Positions 8,568-17,042 are shown, counted from the first letter of the stretch. The stretch is 64,000 nt of DNA from Kutzneria buriramensis (GCF_003387475.1 NZ_QUNO01000018.1:1-64000); one strand, 5' to 3'. Notes: a model not told the origin generated them from the letters alone. Numbers and translations: made by a program.

Positions 8568-9446
8568 CTAGGCGTTCTGGGCGCCGTTGTAGACCTGCCA
8601 GGCGGCATCGCGGTAGTAGGCGAAGTACGAGTCGCCCCAACTGCCGAAGAAGCTCGCGGTCTGCACCGCCGACCCGTCGCCCTGGTAGTTGACGATGAAG
8701 GCGCCGCCGCTGGCCCCGCCGGACAGGCCGACGCAGTTGGGGATCTGCACGCCGCCCTGCGGACCGTCGTAGGGCTGCCCCTCGCACCAGACGGCGTAGT
8801 CCTTGTCGGCCGGGATGCCCAGCCCGTGTGCGTAGTTGTTGGTGCCCCAGTTGAACCCGATGCCGGAGCCGCCGACCACGTCCTGCACGTGCCGGTTGCT
8901 GTTGCCGCCGGTGCTCAGGACGATGAACGCGTTGTCGCCGCCGGGGCTGGTGTCGTCGATCCGCCAGCCCATCGACCGCCAGTTCCACCAGCCGTAGGGC
9001 GCGTTGCCCTGGTTGTACGACGGCGCGAACCGGAAGTTGTCGTAGGTCTGGCCGGTGCCGATGTCCATCACGCAGTGCCGGGCCGTGGAGATCACGTCGT
9101 GGTTGTTGCTGGACACCACGTTGGCGCTGCACAGGTAGTCGCCCTTGCCGGGCACGGAGAACACCAGCCGGCCGATCGTCGTCCATTCGGACGCTAACGG
9201 ATGCACCACCGTGGGTGCGGTGGCGTGCACGAACTTCGGCGTTCCGGTTCGAGGTAGGGCGGCACTGGGCACGCCCGTCGGCGCGTCCATCGGTTCGGCC
9301 TGCGCCAGGCGTTGCGGCGTCCAGTAGGAATCCTGGGCGCTCGCCGACGCGGTGTTGGTCGCGGTGGCCACCGCGGCGTGCGCGGGAACGGTGGTGACCA
9401 GCAAGGACAGTGCGGCGGTCAGCAGAACAGCGGCGGTTCTGTGCAC
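8568..9446 (-). CDS. Secreted trypsin-like serine peptidase (S1 family)
   Basis: 292 aa from a GTG at 9446, chosen because GGAGG sits 8 nt upstream. A signal peptide is visible ('VLLTAALSLLVTTVPAHA', cleavage after AHA). The catalytic triad is recognisable: His in 'VISTARHC', Asp in 'GGDNAFIVL', Ser in 'GLSGGASGGAF'. Four cysteines (YLC, RHC, WCEG, IPNC) could make two disulfides. It acts outside the cell; specificity is not certain from sequence. It lies upstream of lanM on the same strand but behind a hairpin, so it is probably a separate transcript. The Arg-rich segment of the small peptide at 5170-5379 could be a substrate, which is speculative. Confidence 0.9.
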   Translation of the reverse strand: MHRTAAVLLTAALSLLVTTVPAHAAVATATNTASASAQDSYWTPQRLAQAEPMDAPTGVPSAALPRTGTPKFVHATAPTVVHPLASEWTTIGRLVFSVPGKGDYLCSANVVSSNNHDVISTARHCVMDIGTGQTYDNFRFAPSYNQGNAPYGWWNWRSMGWRIDDTSPGGDNAFIVLSTGGNSNRHVQDVVGGSGIGFNWGTNNYAHGLGIPADKDYAVWCEGQPYDGPQGGVQIPNCVGLSGGASGGAFIVNYQGDGSAVQTASFFGSWGDSYFAYYRDAAWQVYNGAQNA

Positions 9447-9578
9447 GATGTCAACCTCCGGGATCAGCGGCTGGAATCGTGGCGGCCGGCCCATGGTGCC
9501 ACTGCAATCGGCGTAATCGTTGTGGGGCAGGGGATTCCTGTCCGGTAACGGACACGGTTCGCCCACGATAAGGTTCCC

Positions 9579-10067
9579 GTGGTGTTCCGACGTGCATCCG
9601 AGTTGAGCGATCTGCTGCTGACCCTGTCCCGCTTCAAGTATCCGGCGGACACCACGGCGTTGGAGCACGGCGCGCGGCTGGCCGGCTGTCTGGACGACGA
9701 CGAGTCCCTGCTGGAAGTGGTGCACGCGCGGCGTTCCTTCGGCGCGACTGTCGCATGTGGACTGGTGCTGACCGGTAGGCGGCTCATTTTCATGCCGGAG
9801 ACCCGGCACCTGGGCGAGGTGCGCAAGATCCTGCCCGGCAGCGGCGGCGCGTTCGAGCTGCCCCTGTCCGAGGTCACGGCGGTGCGCGCCGCCGGTCAGC
9901 CCAAGGAGACCGACTGGCTGGAGGACCTGTTCACCCACCAGTCATCGCACGCCGGCCTGGTGATCAGCGCCCGTGACCTCGACGACCTGCACTTCGGCTC
10001 GGTCGTCCCGGTCGACGGCCCGACCAAGCTCGTCGCCCGGCTGCGGTCCATGGGCATCCCCGGCTGA
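9579..10067 (+). CDS. Hypothetical protein, PH/GRAM-like
   Basis: 162 aa from GTG 9579, with AAGG just upstream. It is a soluble protein without signal peptide or membrane segments. The pattern 'VACGLVLTGRRLIFMPETRHL...FELPLSEVTAVRA' resembles bacterial PH or GRAM-like domains, where a beta strand 'gxLxLTxxRLxF' is followed by a 'lpLxxIxxV' strand. Function is unknown. Its last ~126 bp overlap, in antisense, the 3' end of the convergent MFS gene. Confidence 0.65.
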   Translation: MVFRRASELSDLLLTLSRFKYPADTTALEHGARLAGCLDDDESLLEVVHARRSFGATVACGLVLTGRRLIFMPETRHLGEVRKILPGSGGAFELPLSEVTAVRAAGQPKETDWLEDLFTHQSSHAGLVISARDLDDLHFGSVVPVDGPTKLVARLRSMGIPG

Positions 10068-11264
10068 CGGGAAGTCGCGGCGCCCTCGGATCGGGCTGGC
10101 CAGCAGGATCGTCACCGACAGCGCGAGCAGCGCCGTCATCACCCACAGCGTCGGCCGCACCCCGATCGCCGATCCCAGCGCGCCGCCCAGCAGACCTCCC
10201 AGCGCGATCGTGCTGTAGCCGACCACGGAGCCGCTCGCCGCCATCCGGCCGAGCAGCTCCGGCGGGCAGTAGCCCTGCCGCCAGCCCGAGAAGATCACGT
10301 TGGACGCCACGACTCCCGCGACGACCAGGAACGTGCCGACGACGTAAGGGATAAGGCCGAAACCCTTGCCGGCCAGGGGGATCAGCAGGCCGGCGGCCGC
10401 CGCGCCGAGCTGGCACGCGAGCACGCCGCGGGCCGTGCCCAGCCGCCGCGAGATCCGCACGGCCAGCGTCGCGCCGAGGAGACCGCCGATGCCGCCGACC
10501 ATGAACAGGACGCCGATCGCCGCCGGATCGAGCCCGATGTCCCGCAGCAGGAACACCGGTTCGATCGCTTGGTAGCCGGTCAATGCGAGGTTGGACGCCG
10601 CCCCGTACACGGTGAACATCAGCAGAATGCGGTCGCCGGCGACGAATCGCAGGCCGTCCGCGATCTGCGTACGCAGCGAGAGGCGATCCTTCGTGTCGGA
10701 GCGCGGTTCGCGGGTGCGGATCGACAGCAGGCACACCGCCGACACCACGAAGCTGACGGCGTCGAACACCAGGCCGGTCACCAGTCCCAGGAACTGGCCG
10801 ATCACGCCGGCGGCGCCGGGACCGAGCACCTGGGCTGCCGACTGCCCCGCCTGCATGCGGGCATTCGCCGGCACGAGATCCGGCTTCTCGACCAACGCCG
10901 GCAGATACGACCGGTACGCCGTGGAGAAGAACACCGTCGACGCTCCGACCAGCAGTGCGACGACCAGGAGCTGAGCGACCGTCAGCAATCCGAGGAATTG
11001 CGCCGCCGGGATGCTCACGTACGCCGACGCCATCACGGCGTCGCACACCAGCATCACCGTCCGGCGCGGTAATCGGTCCACCCACGCGCCGGCGGGCAGG
11101 CCGATCACCAGCCACGGCAGCCAGGCCGCGGCGGTCAGCAGACCCACGACGAACGTGTCGGCGTGCAGGGCGACCGCGATCAGCGGCAGCGCCACGCTGG
11201 TGATGCTGCTACCGAAGGCGCTGGTGGTCTCGCCGGTCCACAGCAGCCGGAAGTCGCGGTTCAC
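9942..11264 (-). CDS. MFS transporter
   Basis: 440 aa from a GTG at 11264 that overlaps the stop of the ArsR gene (GTGA), so the two are co-translated. About 12 hydrophobic segments are visible, with the MFS loop motif 'GAWVDRLPRRTVM' after the second helix. The opening 'RDFRLLWTGETTSAFGSSITSVALPLIAV' is typical of the enterobactin-exporter/multidrug subgroup (MFS_3 type). It probably exports a small molecule or drug under ArsR-type control. The hydrophilic C-terminal tail of ~45 residues lies opposite the hypothetical gene at 9579-10067. Confidence 0.92.
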   Translation of the reverse strand: MNRDFRLLWTGETTSAFGSSITSVALPLIAVALHADTFVVGLLTAAAWLPWLVIGLPAGAWVDRLPRRTVMLVCDAVMASAYVSIPAAQFLGLLTVAQLLVVALLVGASTVFFSTAYRSYLPALVEKPDLVPANARMQAGQSAAQVLGPGAAGVIGQFLGLVTGLVFDAVSFVVSAVCLLSIRTREPRSDTKDRLSLRTQIADGLRFVAGDRILLMFTVYGAASNLALTGYQAIEPVFLLRDIGLDPAAIGVLFMVGGIGGLLGATLAVRISRRLGTARGVLACQLGAAAAGLLIPLAGKGFGLIPYVVGTFLVVAGVVASNVIFSGWRQGYCPPELLGRMAASGSVVGYSTIALGGLLGGALGSAIGVRPTLWVMTALLALSVTILLASPIRGRRDFPSAGDAHGPQPGDELGRAVDRDDRAEVQVVEVTGADHQAGVR

Positions 11265-11824
11265 GGCTTGGCCGGTATGCCGTAGGCGAACGTGAACACG
11301 GCGTCGCGCTCCTGCCCGTCGTCCGGGATCTCGCGCCGGGCCCACCGCACGATCAGCCCGATCAGCTCCTCCCTGAACTCGTCCAGCTCGGCCGGGGAGA
11401 GTCGAAGCCAGGCGTCGGTGGAGAACGCCGCGTCCTGCCAGGCCGCCGGGTAGCTCTCGCGACCCGCCTGCCAGGCCCGGACCAGCGAGAGGTGGTGGTC
11501 GAGGTTGAGCGACTCGGCCGCCTCCGCGACGGCGGTGGCCGCCGGGTCGTCCGTGTAGTCGCGGGCCGACCAGCTCAGCGATCCCGCACGGATCCGCCAC
11601 CACCGCTCGCGGCGGTCGCCGGCCAGTTCGGGGGCCTCGTCCACCAGCCCGGCGGCGGCCAGCACCTTCATGTGGTGGCTGATGTTGCCGACGGCCTGCC
11701 CGGTGCGCTCGGCCAGCGCGGACACCGTCGCCGGGCCCTCCACCTTGAGCACGTCGAGCAGCCGGCGGCGCAGCGGATGGGCCATCGCGGCCAGCACCTT
11801 GGACTCGATCACGGGTGTCAGCAT
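11261..11824 (-). CDS. ArsR-type winged-helix regulator (HTH_20)
   Basis: 187 aa. The N-terminal winged helix 'VLAAMAHPLRRRLLDVLKVEGPATVSALAERTGQAVGNISHHMKVLAAAGLV' spans about residues 9-60. The remainder resembles the C-terminal ligand or dimer region of this subgroup. No cysteine pair for metal sensing is seen, so it probably senses an organic ligand or acts by dimerisation. It is the first gene of a pair with the MFS transporter (4-nt overlap) and most likely represses that operon through the palindrome at 11846-11859. Confidence 0.9.
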   Translation of the reverse strand: MLTPVIESKVLAAMAHPLRRRLLDVLKVEGPATVSALAERTGQAVGNISHHMKVLAAAGLVDEAPELAGDRRERWWRIRAGSLSWSARDYTDDPAATAVAEAAESLNLDHHLSLVRAWQAGRESYPAAWQDAAFSTDAWLRLSPAELDEFREELIGLIVRWARREIPDDGQERDAVFTFAYGIPAKP

Positions 11825-11845
11825 GCATCAACAAGAGAAGTTGTA

Positions 11846-11859
11846 CAAGAGCTCTTGTG
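11846..11859. promoter_or_regulatory. Palindromic operator between ArsR and GNAT genes
   Basis: ACAAGAGCTCTTGT is a perfect 14-bp palindrome 22 bp upstream of the ArsR start. A related ACAAGAGAAGTTGT lies next to it at 11832-11845. Placement and symmetry fit an autoregulatory ArsR operator that could also affect the divergent GNAT gene. Confidence 0.6.
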
Positions 11860-11884
11860 TAACTCGGCGACTAGGCTGGCCGGC

Positions 11885-12337
11885 ATGACCGTGAACTTCC
11901 GCCGGGCCGTCAAGACCGACGTGCCGGCGATCGTGGCGATGCTGGCCGACGACCCGCTCGGCGCGACCCGGGAGAACGCCGCCGACATGTCGGCCTATTT
12001 CGACGCATTCGACAGCATTGACGCGGATCCGGGAGAGTTGCTGATCGTCGCGGATCGGGACGGCGAAGTCGTCGGCACGCTCCAGTTGACGTTCCTGCAC
12101 GGTTTGTCGCGGGGCGGCGCGATCCGCGCGCAAATAGAGGCCGTTCGGGTCCGTTCGGACGCCAGAAGCGGCGGCCTTGGCAAGCGCCTCATCGAATGGG
12201 CCATCGACGAATCCCGCCGCCGGGGCTGCCATCTGGTGCAGTTGACGTCGGACCGGACTCGCGTGGACGCGCACCGCTTTTACGAGAAGTTGGGCTTCTC
12301 CGGCACGCATCTCGGGTACAAGTTGACTTTGGTCTGA
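11885..12337 (+). CDS. GNAT family N-acetyltransferase
   Basis: 150 aa from the ATG at 11885. The acetyl-CoA fold is clear: 'FRRAVKTDVPAIVAMLADDPLGATRE' at the N-terminus, 'GELLIVADRDGEVVGTLQLTFL' strands, the acetyl-CoA loop region 'RSDARSGGLGKRLIEWAIDESRRRGC' (about residues 95-120) and 'DAHRFYEKLGF' near the end. It transfers an acetyl group from acetyl-CoA to an amine; the substrate is unknown. It is divergent from the ArsR/MFS operon across a short promoter region with a palindrome. Confidence 0.92.
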   Translation: MTVNFRRAVKTDVPAIVAMLADDPLGATRENAADMSAYFDAFDSIDADPGELLIVADRDGEVVGTLQLTFLHGLSRGGAIRAQIEAVRVRSDARSGGLGKRLIEWAIDESRRRGCHLVQLTSDRTRVDAHRFYEKLGFSGTHLGYKLTLV

Positions 12338-12403
12338 CTCGGTTCACCTGCCGTTCGCCTACACCGTTTACCTTGCGGTCCTCCGATGCGGCAGGAGGCG
12401 CGG

Positions 12404-13534
12404 ATGGACATCTCGCTCCTGGTCATCGTGGTCATCGTGACCGCGCTGGCCTTCGACTTCACCAATGGCTTCCACGACACGGCCAACGCCATGGCCACCT
12501 CGATCGCCACGGGCGCGCTCAGCCCCCGGGTCGCGGTCGGCGTCTCGGCCGTGTTCAACCTCGTCGGCGCGTTCCTGTCGGTGCAGGTGGCCAAGACCAT
12601 CTCCAGCGGCATCGTCGACGACACCAAGATCAACGCGGCCATCATCTTCGGCGGCCTGGTCGGCGCCATCGTCTGGAACCTGCTGACCTGGCTGCTGGGG
12701 CTGCCATCGAGCTCGTCGCACGCCCTGTTCGGCGGCCTGATCGGCGCCAGCTGGATCGCCGCCGGCTCCGGCGCGGTGCACTTCGAGACGGTGCTGGAGA
12801 AGATCATCGTGCCGGCGATCGCGTCGCCGATCATCGCCGGCGTGGTCGCCACGGCCGCCACGTTCCTCGCCTACAAGCTCACCGCGAAGTCCGAGAAGAC
12901 CGAGCGGGCCAAGGGCTTCAAGGCCGGCCAGATCCTGTCGGCCTCGATGGTCTCGCTGGCGCACGGCACCAACGACGCCCAGAAGACCATGGGCGTGATC
13001 ACGCTGACGCTGGTCACCGCCGGCGCGCTGCCCAGCGGCTCGAACCCGCCGCTGCTGGTCATCCTCGGCGCGGGCCTGGCCATCTCGCTGGGCACGTTCC
13101 TGGGCGGCTGGCGGATCATCCGCACGCTGGGCAAGGGCCTGACCGAGATCGAGACCCCGCAGGGCTTCGCCGCCGAGGCCAGCGCCACGGCGACGATCCT
13201 GGCGTCCTCGCAGGTCGGCTTCGCGCTGTCCACCACGCACGTCGCGACCGGCGCGATCATCGGCTCCGGCGTCGGCAAGCGGCTGTCCGAGGTCCGCTGG
13301 GGCGTCGCCGGCCGGATGGCCATCGCGTGGCTGTTCACCCTGCCGGCCGCCGCCATCGTCGGCGCGATCGCCGGCCGCACCGCCGCCCTGGGCACCGCCG
13401 GCACCGTGATCGTGGCGCTGGCCGCGGTCGCCATCGGCGTCGGCGCCTACCTGCTGTCCCGGCGCCAGCCGGTGTCCGCGGGCAACGTCAACGAGCTGCC
13501 GTCCACCACCACCCCGGCGACCGCGTCGGCCTGA
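12404..13534 (+). CDS. pit: Inorganic phosphate transporter, PiT family
   Basis: 376 aa from the ATG at 12404, which has GGAGG 5 nt upstream. The protein is strongly hydrophobic with about ten membrane helices. The two PiT signature repeats are present: 'FDFTNGFHDTANAMAT' near the N-terminus and 'ASMVSLAHGTNDAQKTMG' in the second half, plus 'PSSSSHALFGGLIGA' and 'LSTTHVATGAIIGSGVGKR'. These proteins take up metal phosphate in symport with protons in the cytoplasmic membrane. A 67-aa membrane protein follows 13 bp later, probably in the same operon. Confidence 0.95.
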   Translation: MDISLLVIVVIVTALAFDFTNGFHDTANAMATSIATGALSPRVAVGVSAVFNLVGAFLSVQVAKTISSGIVDDTKINAAIIFGGLVGAIVWNLLTWLLGLPSSSSHALFGGLIGASWIAAGSGAVHFETVLEKIIVPAIASPIIAGVVATAATFLAYKLTAKSEKTERAKGFKAGQILSASMVSLAHGTNDAQKTMGVITLTLVTAGALPSGSNPPLLVILGAGLAISLGTFLGGWRIIRTLGKGLTEIETPQGFAAEASATATILASSQVGFALSTTHVATGAIIGSGVGKRLSEVRWGVAGRMAIAWLFTLPAAAIVGAIAGRTAALGTAGTVIVALAAVAIGVGAYLLSRRQPVSAGNVNELPSTTTPATASA

Positions 13535-13547
13535 GCAGGGAGAACCC

Positions 13548-13751
13548 ATGACGATCAATTGGGCCGGCCTGGGCGCGGTCTTCCTCGTCGCCCTGGTGGC
13601 GTCGGTGCTGTTCGTCGGCCTGTTCTCGGTCGGCATCGCCTCGTGGACGCGGCGCGGCGAGGCCGCGGTGAACAACGTCCTCGCGATCGTGTGCTTCGTG
13701 CTGTGCGCGGGGATCATCGGCTACGGCATCTTCGCCATCGCCCACAAGTGA
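13548..13751 (+). CDS. Small membrane protein downstream of pit
   Basis: 67 aa with two membrane-spanning segments ('LGAVFLVALVASVLFVGLFSVGIAS' and 'VLAIVCFVLCAGIIGYGIFAIA') and a short charged loop 'WTRRGEAAVN'. AGGGAG lies 6-8 nt before the ATG. The 13-bp spacing to pit and a shared terminator suggest an accessory subunit or modulator of the transporter. No family is recognised with certainty. Confidence 0.75.
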   Translation: MTINWAGLGAVFLVALVASVLFVGLFSVGIASWTRRGEAAVNNVLAIVCFVLCAGIIGYGIFAIAHK

Positions 13752-13756
13752 GTTCA

Positions 13757-13788
13757 GCGCCCCTCCGTTCTGCTGAACGGAGGGGCGC
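13757..13788. terminator. Bidirectional terminator between the pit operon and GH76
   Basis: GCGCCCCTCCGTT and AACGGAGGGGCGC form a perfect 13-bp stem with a 6-nt loop, 5 nt after the small-membrane-protein stop and 8 nt from the convergent GH76 stop. Confidence 0.8.
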
Positions 13789-13795
13789 CGCATGT

Positions 13796-15295
13796 TCAGC
13801 CCGTCGCGTTGAGCAGGTCCAGCGCGCTCTGCTGGCGGGCGGCGTCGGACCGGTCGAACGGGCCGGACCAGACCAGCCCGTACTGGTCGAAACCGTTGCG
13901 GTCTTGGGCGTACGCCGAATCCGCCTGGCGCTTCAGGTAAGCGCCGTACGGGTGATCGGCCAGCACCGCGTTCAGCACGCTCAGGTCCCGGGCGTAGACG
14001 CCCTTGAAGGTCGGGCCGTCCGCGCCGCCGCCCCCGGGCTGCTCACCCGGCTCGTGCAGGACTCCGTCGGGGTTGAGCGAAGTGCTCGTGGTGGACGCGT
14101 TCGCCAGCGTGCGGGCCTGGGTGAGGTACGAGCCGTTCCCGGTCGCCTTGTACAGCTCGGTCAGCGCCGCCAGCGGCACGCCCTGGTTGTAGGTCCACGT
14201 GGTCTGCCCGTTGTTGGCGCAGGCACTCGTGAGGCCGTCGTTGACGAGGTTCTGCGGGTTGATCATGCCGCTGTTGCGGAACCAGCTCCAGCCAGCCTGA
14301 GCGCGTTGCAGGTAGACGGTGTCGCCCGGGATCCTGTTGTGCAGCGCGGCGTTCAGCTGGATGTACAGCGAGTTGGGGATGGCGTTCTTGTACGTCCTGG
14401 CGTCGCTCCACCACACCCCGCCGCCACACGTGTTGTCCCAGAAGGAGAACACGTGGTCCGCGTCGAAGCGGGCGGTGTTCAGGTAGCGGCTGTCGCCGGT
14501 GAGGTCGTAGGCCGCGACCCAGGCCAGGCCCCACCACTCGGTGTCGTCGTTGTAGGCGTTGGTGAAGTTGCCGCCCTGGGCCGAGAGATTCAGGTCGTAC
14601 GTCTTGGCGATGGCGTAGGCGTAGCTGCCCATGCCGGCGGCGCGGATGTTGTCGATCACCGCCGTGAGCGCGTTGGCGGAGTTCCACCAGCCGGTCGTGT
14701 CGAACAGGCCGGTGGCGGTGTCGTAGTCCTCCATCAACGCGGTCGCGGCGGCGGTGCGCCGGTCGTAGGAGTTCCAGGTGGTGCGTCGCCAATCCGTGCA
14801 GGTGATCGCCGTGGTGCCGGCCGGTTGGGCGCAAGCCCGCAGTAGGCCGATGCCGTTGTTCGCCCAGTCGTCCACGTTGTACATGAGCGTGCGCCAGCCG
14901 GGATAGCCGGTCGGCGTGCGGGTGTCGCCGATCTTCGAGCCGGACGCCCAGCTGCGGCCGGCGTCGAAGGACCGGTCCAGCCACAGCTCGTCGCCGGCGG
15001 AGCTGTTGGTGAGCGCGCCCCAGCCCATGTCGTCGGCGTCGTCCATGTGCAGGGACAGTTGGCGGGTCCCGGCGGCGGTCGCGGTGGCCTGCCGGTCCTG
15101 TGCCGCCAGCGCGGGATCCCTGGCGTCGCAGTACTTGTCGCAGATGGTGGCCATCGGGGCGACGGCCTTGCCGGCCGACGGGGGCGGAGCGGCGGTCGTA
15201 GGAGTCGGCGGTGCTTCGGTCGACGCGGCGGCGACCGGGGCCAACAGGACGGCGGCGACCAGCGTGAGGGCGCTCGCCAAGGCACCTCTGAGCAT
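13796..15295 (-). CDS. Secreted glycoside hydrolase family 76 (alpha-1,6-mannanase-like)
   Basis: 499 aa. Signal peptide 'LASALTLVAAVLLAPVAAA' is followed by a Pro/Thr-rich linker (residues ~27-45). The GH76 (alpha/alpha)6 domain then runs to the C-terminus; the catalytic Asp pair is seen in 'NAYNDDTEWWGLAWVAAYDLTGD' around residue 250. Other family-typical parts are 'WWSDARTYKNAIPN' and 'WTYNQGVPLAALTELYKATG'. GH76 enzymes cut alpha-1,6-mannan, such as fungal mannan or mannosyl glycans. A LacI-type palindrome upstream implies induction by a sugar. The gene is monocistronic. Confidence 0.9.
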   Translation of the reverse strand: MLRGALASALTLVAAVLLAPVAAASTEAPPTPTTAAPPPSAGKAVAPMATICDKYCDARDPALAAQDRQATATAAGTRQLSLHMDDADDMGWGALTNSSAGDELWLDRSFDAGRSWASGSKIGDTRTPTGYPGWRTLMYNVDDWANNGIGLLRACAQPAGTTAITCTDWRRTTWNSYDRRTAAATALMEDYDTATGLFDTTGWWNSANALTAVIDNIRAAGMGSYAYAIAKTYDLNLSAQGGNFTNAYNDDTEWWGLAWVAAYDLTGDSRYLNTARFDADHVFSFWDNTCGGGVWWSDARTYKNAIPNSLYIQLNAALHNRIPGDTVYLQRAQAGWSWFRNSGMINPQNLVNDGLTSACANNGQTTWTYNQGVPLAALTELYKATGNGSYLTQARTLANASTTSTSLNPDGVLHEPGEQPGGGGADGPTFKGVYARDLSVLNAVLADHPYGAYLKRQADSAYAQDRNGFDQYGLVWSGPFDRSDAARQQSALDLLNATG

Positions 15296-15329
15296 GGAAC
15301 CTCCCGGTTTGCAGGGGTAACCGTGCAGG

Positions 15330-15343
15330 TGAGAGCGCTCTCA
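15330..15343. promoter_or_regulatory. LacI-type operator upstream of GH76
   Basis: TGAGAGCGCTCTCA is a perfect 14-bp palindrome about 35 bp upstream of the GH76 start. It matches the AGCGCT-centred form of LacI-family operators, of which the CebR type TGGGAGCGCTCCCA is one. It probably mediates sugar-dependent repression. Confidence 0.65.
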
Positions 15344-15390
15344 GCTCTGAATGTAAGGTCCGCGTGAGGTGTCGGTCAACTCGGACCACG

Positions 15391-16350
15391 TCACCTGTTC
15401 TTGAACTCCTCGATGGCTGCCCGAGTCGTCGCCGACATCAGATCGCTGCCACCGTGCCCGGCGTCCTCGATGATGTGGAGCCGCGCGCCCGGCCACGCCT
15501 TCGCCAGTTCCCACGCCGTCTGCACCGGGCAGCCCATGTCGTGCCGGCCGTGCACCAGCACTCCCGGTATCCCGGCCAGCTTGTGAGCGTCGCGCAGCAG
15601 TTGATCCTCGGCCAGCCACGCTCCGTTGCTGAAGAAGTGGGCGCAGATCCGCACCATCGCGATCGACGCGTCGACGTCGCGGTCGCTGTACATGCCGGGC
15701 GAGCCGTTGGGCTCGTCGGAGATCACCGCGTCCTCCCAGGCGAGCCAGTCGGCCGCGGCCTTCTCCCGGACCGCCCGGTCCGGGTTCTCCATCAGCCGAG
15801 AGTAGGCCGCCAGCAGGTCGCCGTCCCGCTCGTCCTCGGGCACGCCGTCGCGGAATCGGTCCCAGGCCTCGGGACGGAACCGTCCGGCGCCCCGGTAGAG
15901 CCAGTCGATCTCGGACCGGCGGCTCGTCGTCACCGCCGGGACGATCACCTCGCTGACCCGCTCGGGGTGCTGCTGCGCGTAGGCGAGAATGAGGGTGACG
16001 CCCCATGAGGCGCCGTTGAGCAGCCACCGGTCGATGCCGAGGTGCTCCCGCAGCCGTTCCATGTCGTCGATCAGGTGCTGAGTGGTGTTCAGGCTCATGT
16101 CCGCCGCCGGGTCGCTGGCGTGCGGCGTGCTGCGCCCGCAGTTGCGCTGGTCGAAGCGGATGACGCGGTAGCGCTCGGGATCCCACGCTCTCGTCGGCTG
16201 CCGCGGCGCGCCCGCTCCCGGACCCCCGTGCACGTTCAGCGCCGGCTTCCCGTCCGGGTTGCCGAGCTGCTCGTAGTAGATGCGGTTGCCGTCCCCGGTG
16301 TCGAGAAATCCGGTGTCGTACGGACTCGTCGGCGGATAGAAGTCAACCAT
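15391..16350 (-). CDS. pip: Prolyl aminopeptidase-like alpha/beta hydrolase (S33)
   Basis: 319 aa from the ATG at 16350 (AGGA upstream); an upstream in-frame start would add 10 residues with no support. Motifs of proline iminopeptidase are present in order: 'YYEQLGNPDGKPALNVHGGPGAG', 'IRFDQRNCGRSTPHA', nucleophile elbow 'LNGASWGVTL' (usual form GGSWG), acid in 'VHGRHDMGCP', and His in 'DAGHGG'. The enzyme would release N-terminal proline from peptides in the cytoplasm; no signal peptide is seen. The Ala in place of Gly in the elbow is a minor deviation. Confidence 0.85.
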   Translation of the reverse strand: MVDFYPPTSPYDTGFLDTGDGNRIYYEQLGNPDGKPALNVHGGPGAGAPRQPTRAWDPERYRVIRFDQRNCGRSTPHASDPAADMSLNTTQHLIDDMERLREHLGIDRWLLNGASWGVTLILAYAQQHPERVSEVIVPAVTTSRRSEIDWLYRGAGRFRPEAWDRFRDGVPEDERDGDLLAAYSRLMENPDRAVREKAAADWLAWEDAVISDEPNGSPGMYSDRDVDASIAMVRICAHFFSNGAWLAEDQLLRDAHKLAGIPGVLVHGRHDMGCPVQTAWELAKAWPGARLHIIEDAGHGGSDLMSATTRAAIEEFKNR

Positions 16351-16416
16351 GATCGTCGATCCTACGAGAACGATCCCCACGCGGGTCCCGATTTATGAAA
16401 GACCCAAGCCCGCTGG

Positions 16417-16545
16417 ATGGTGTGGGTGTTCCTCACCCTGTTCGGCGTGCCCGGGACCGGCACCCGCGTCGAGTTCGACTTCGCGGCCGTGGCCGAGTGG
16501 GAATTCGCTGGCTACCGGCGGCTGGTCTGCCTCAGTCTGACGTGA
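16417..16545 (+). pseudogene. Short coding remnant upstream of GNAT
   Basis: A 42-codon frame reads MVWVFLTLFGVPGTGTRVEF and continues with DFAAVAEWEFAGYRRLVCLS before LT and a stop. The stop overlaps the next start (TGATG). It has no Shine-Dalgarno and looks like the tail of a larger protein whose front has been lost; an in-frame TGA lies 21 bp upstream. No family is recognised. It could be chance. Confidence 0.25.
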
Positions 16546-17042
16546 TGGAGACCGACCGCCTGCTGCTGCGCCCGGCCGAACCGTCCGATGTGGACGACCT
16601 GCGGGCGCTCGATGCCGACCCCGAGGTGATGCGCTTCCTCGGCACGGACGGGGCAAGCTCGGTCGGCCTGGTTGGGCGGCCCGGCTACTGGGTCGGTGTC
16701 GAGCGCGCCAACGGCGACTTCGTCGGCTGGTTCGGCCTCGGCGACGAGCTCGGCTACCGGATCCGCCGCGACAAGTGGGGCCTCGGCTACGCCACCGAGG
16801 GGGCGAAAGCCGTGCTGCGCAAGGCTTTCGCCGACGGGCGGGAGCGGGTCACCGCCCAGACCATGTTCGTCAACGAGGGCTCGCGGCGGGTGCTGGCCAA
16901 GCTCGGCATGACCCACGTGCGGACCTTCTTCGTGGACTGGGAGAACCCGCTGCCCGGCTCGGAGCACGGCGAGGTGGAGTACGAGATCACCCGCGCCGCT
17001 TGGCTAGATACGACAGGAACTCCTCCACCGCGTGCGCGGTAG
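16545..17042 (+). CDS. GNAT family N-acetyltransferase (RimJ/RimL-like)
   Basis: 165 aa from the ATG at 16545. The start 'METDRLLLRPAEPSDVDDLRALDADPEVMRFLG' and the later 'LGYRIRRDKWGLGYATEGAKAVLRKAF' and 'NEGSRRVLAKLGMTHVRTFF' are typical of the RimJ/RimL-type acetyltransferase_3 group. Substrate is unknown. Its last 56 bp are antisense to the end of the convergent alpha/beta hydrolase gene. Confidence 0.9.
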   Translation: METDRLLLRPAEPSDVDDLRALDADPEVMRFLGTDGASSVGLVGRPGYWVGVERANGDFVGWFGLGDELGYRIRRDKWGLGYATEGAKAVLRKAFADGRERVTAQTMFVNEGSRRVLAKLGMTHVRTFFVDWENPLPGSEHGEVEYEITRAAWLDTTGTPPPRAR

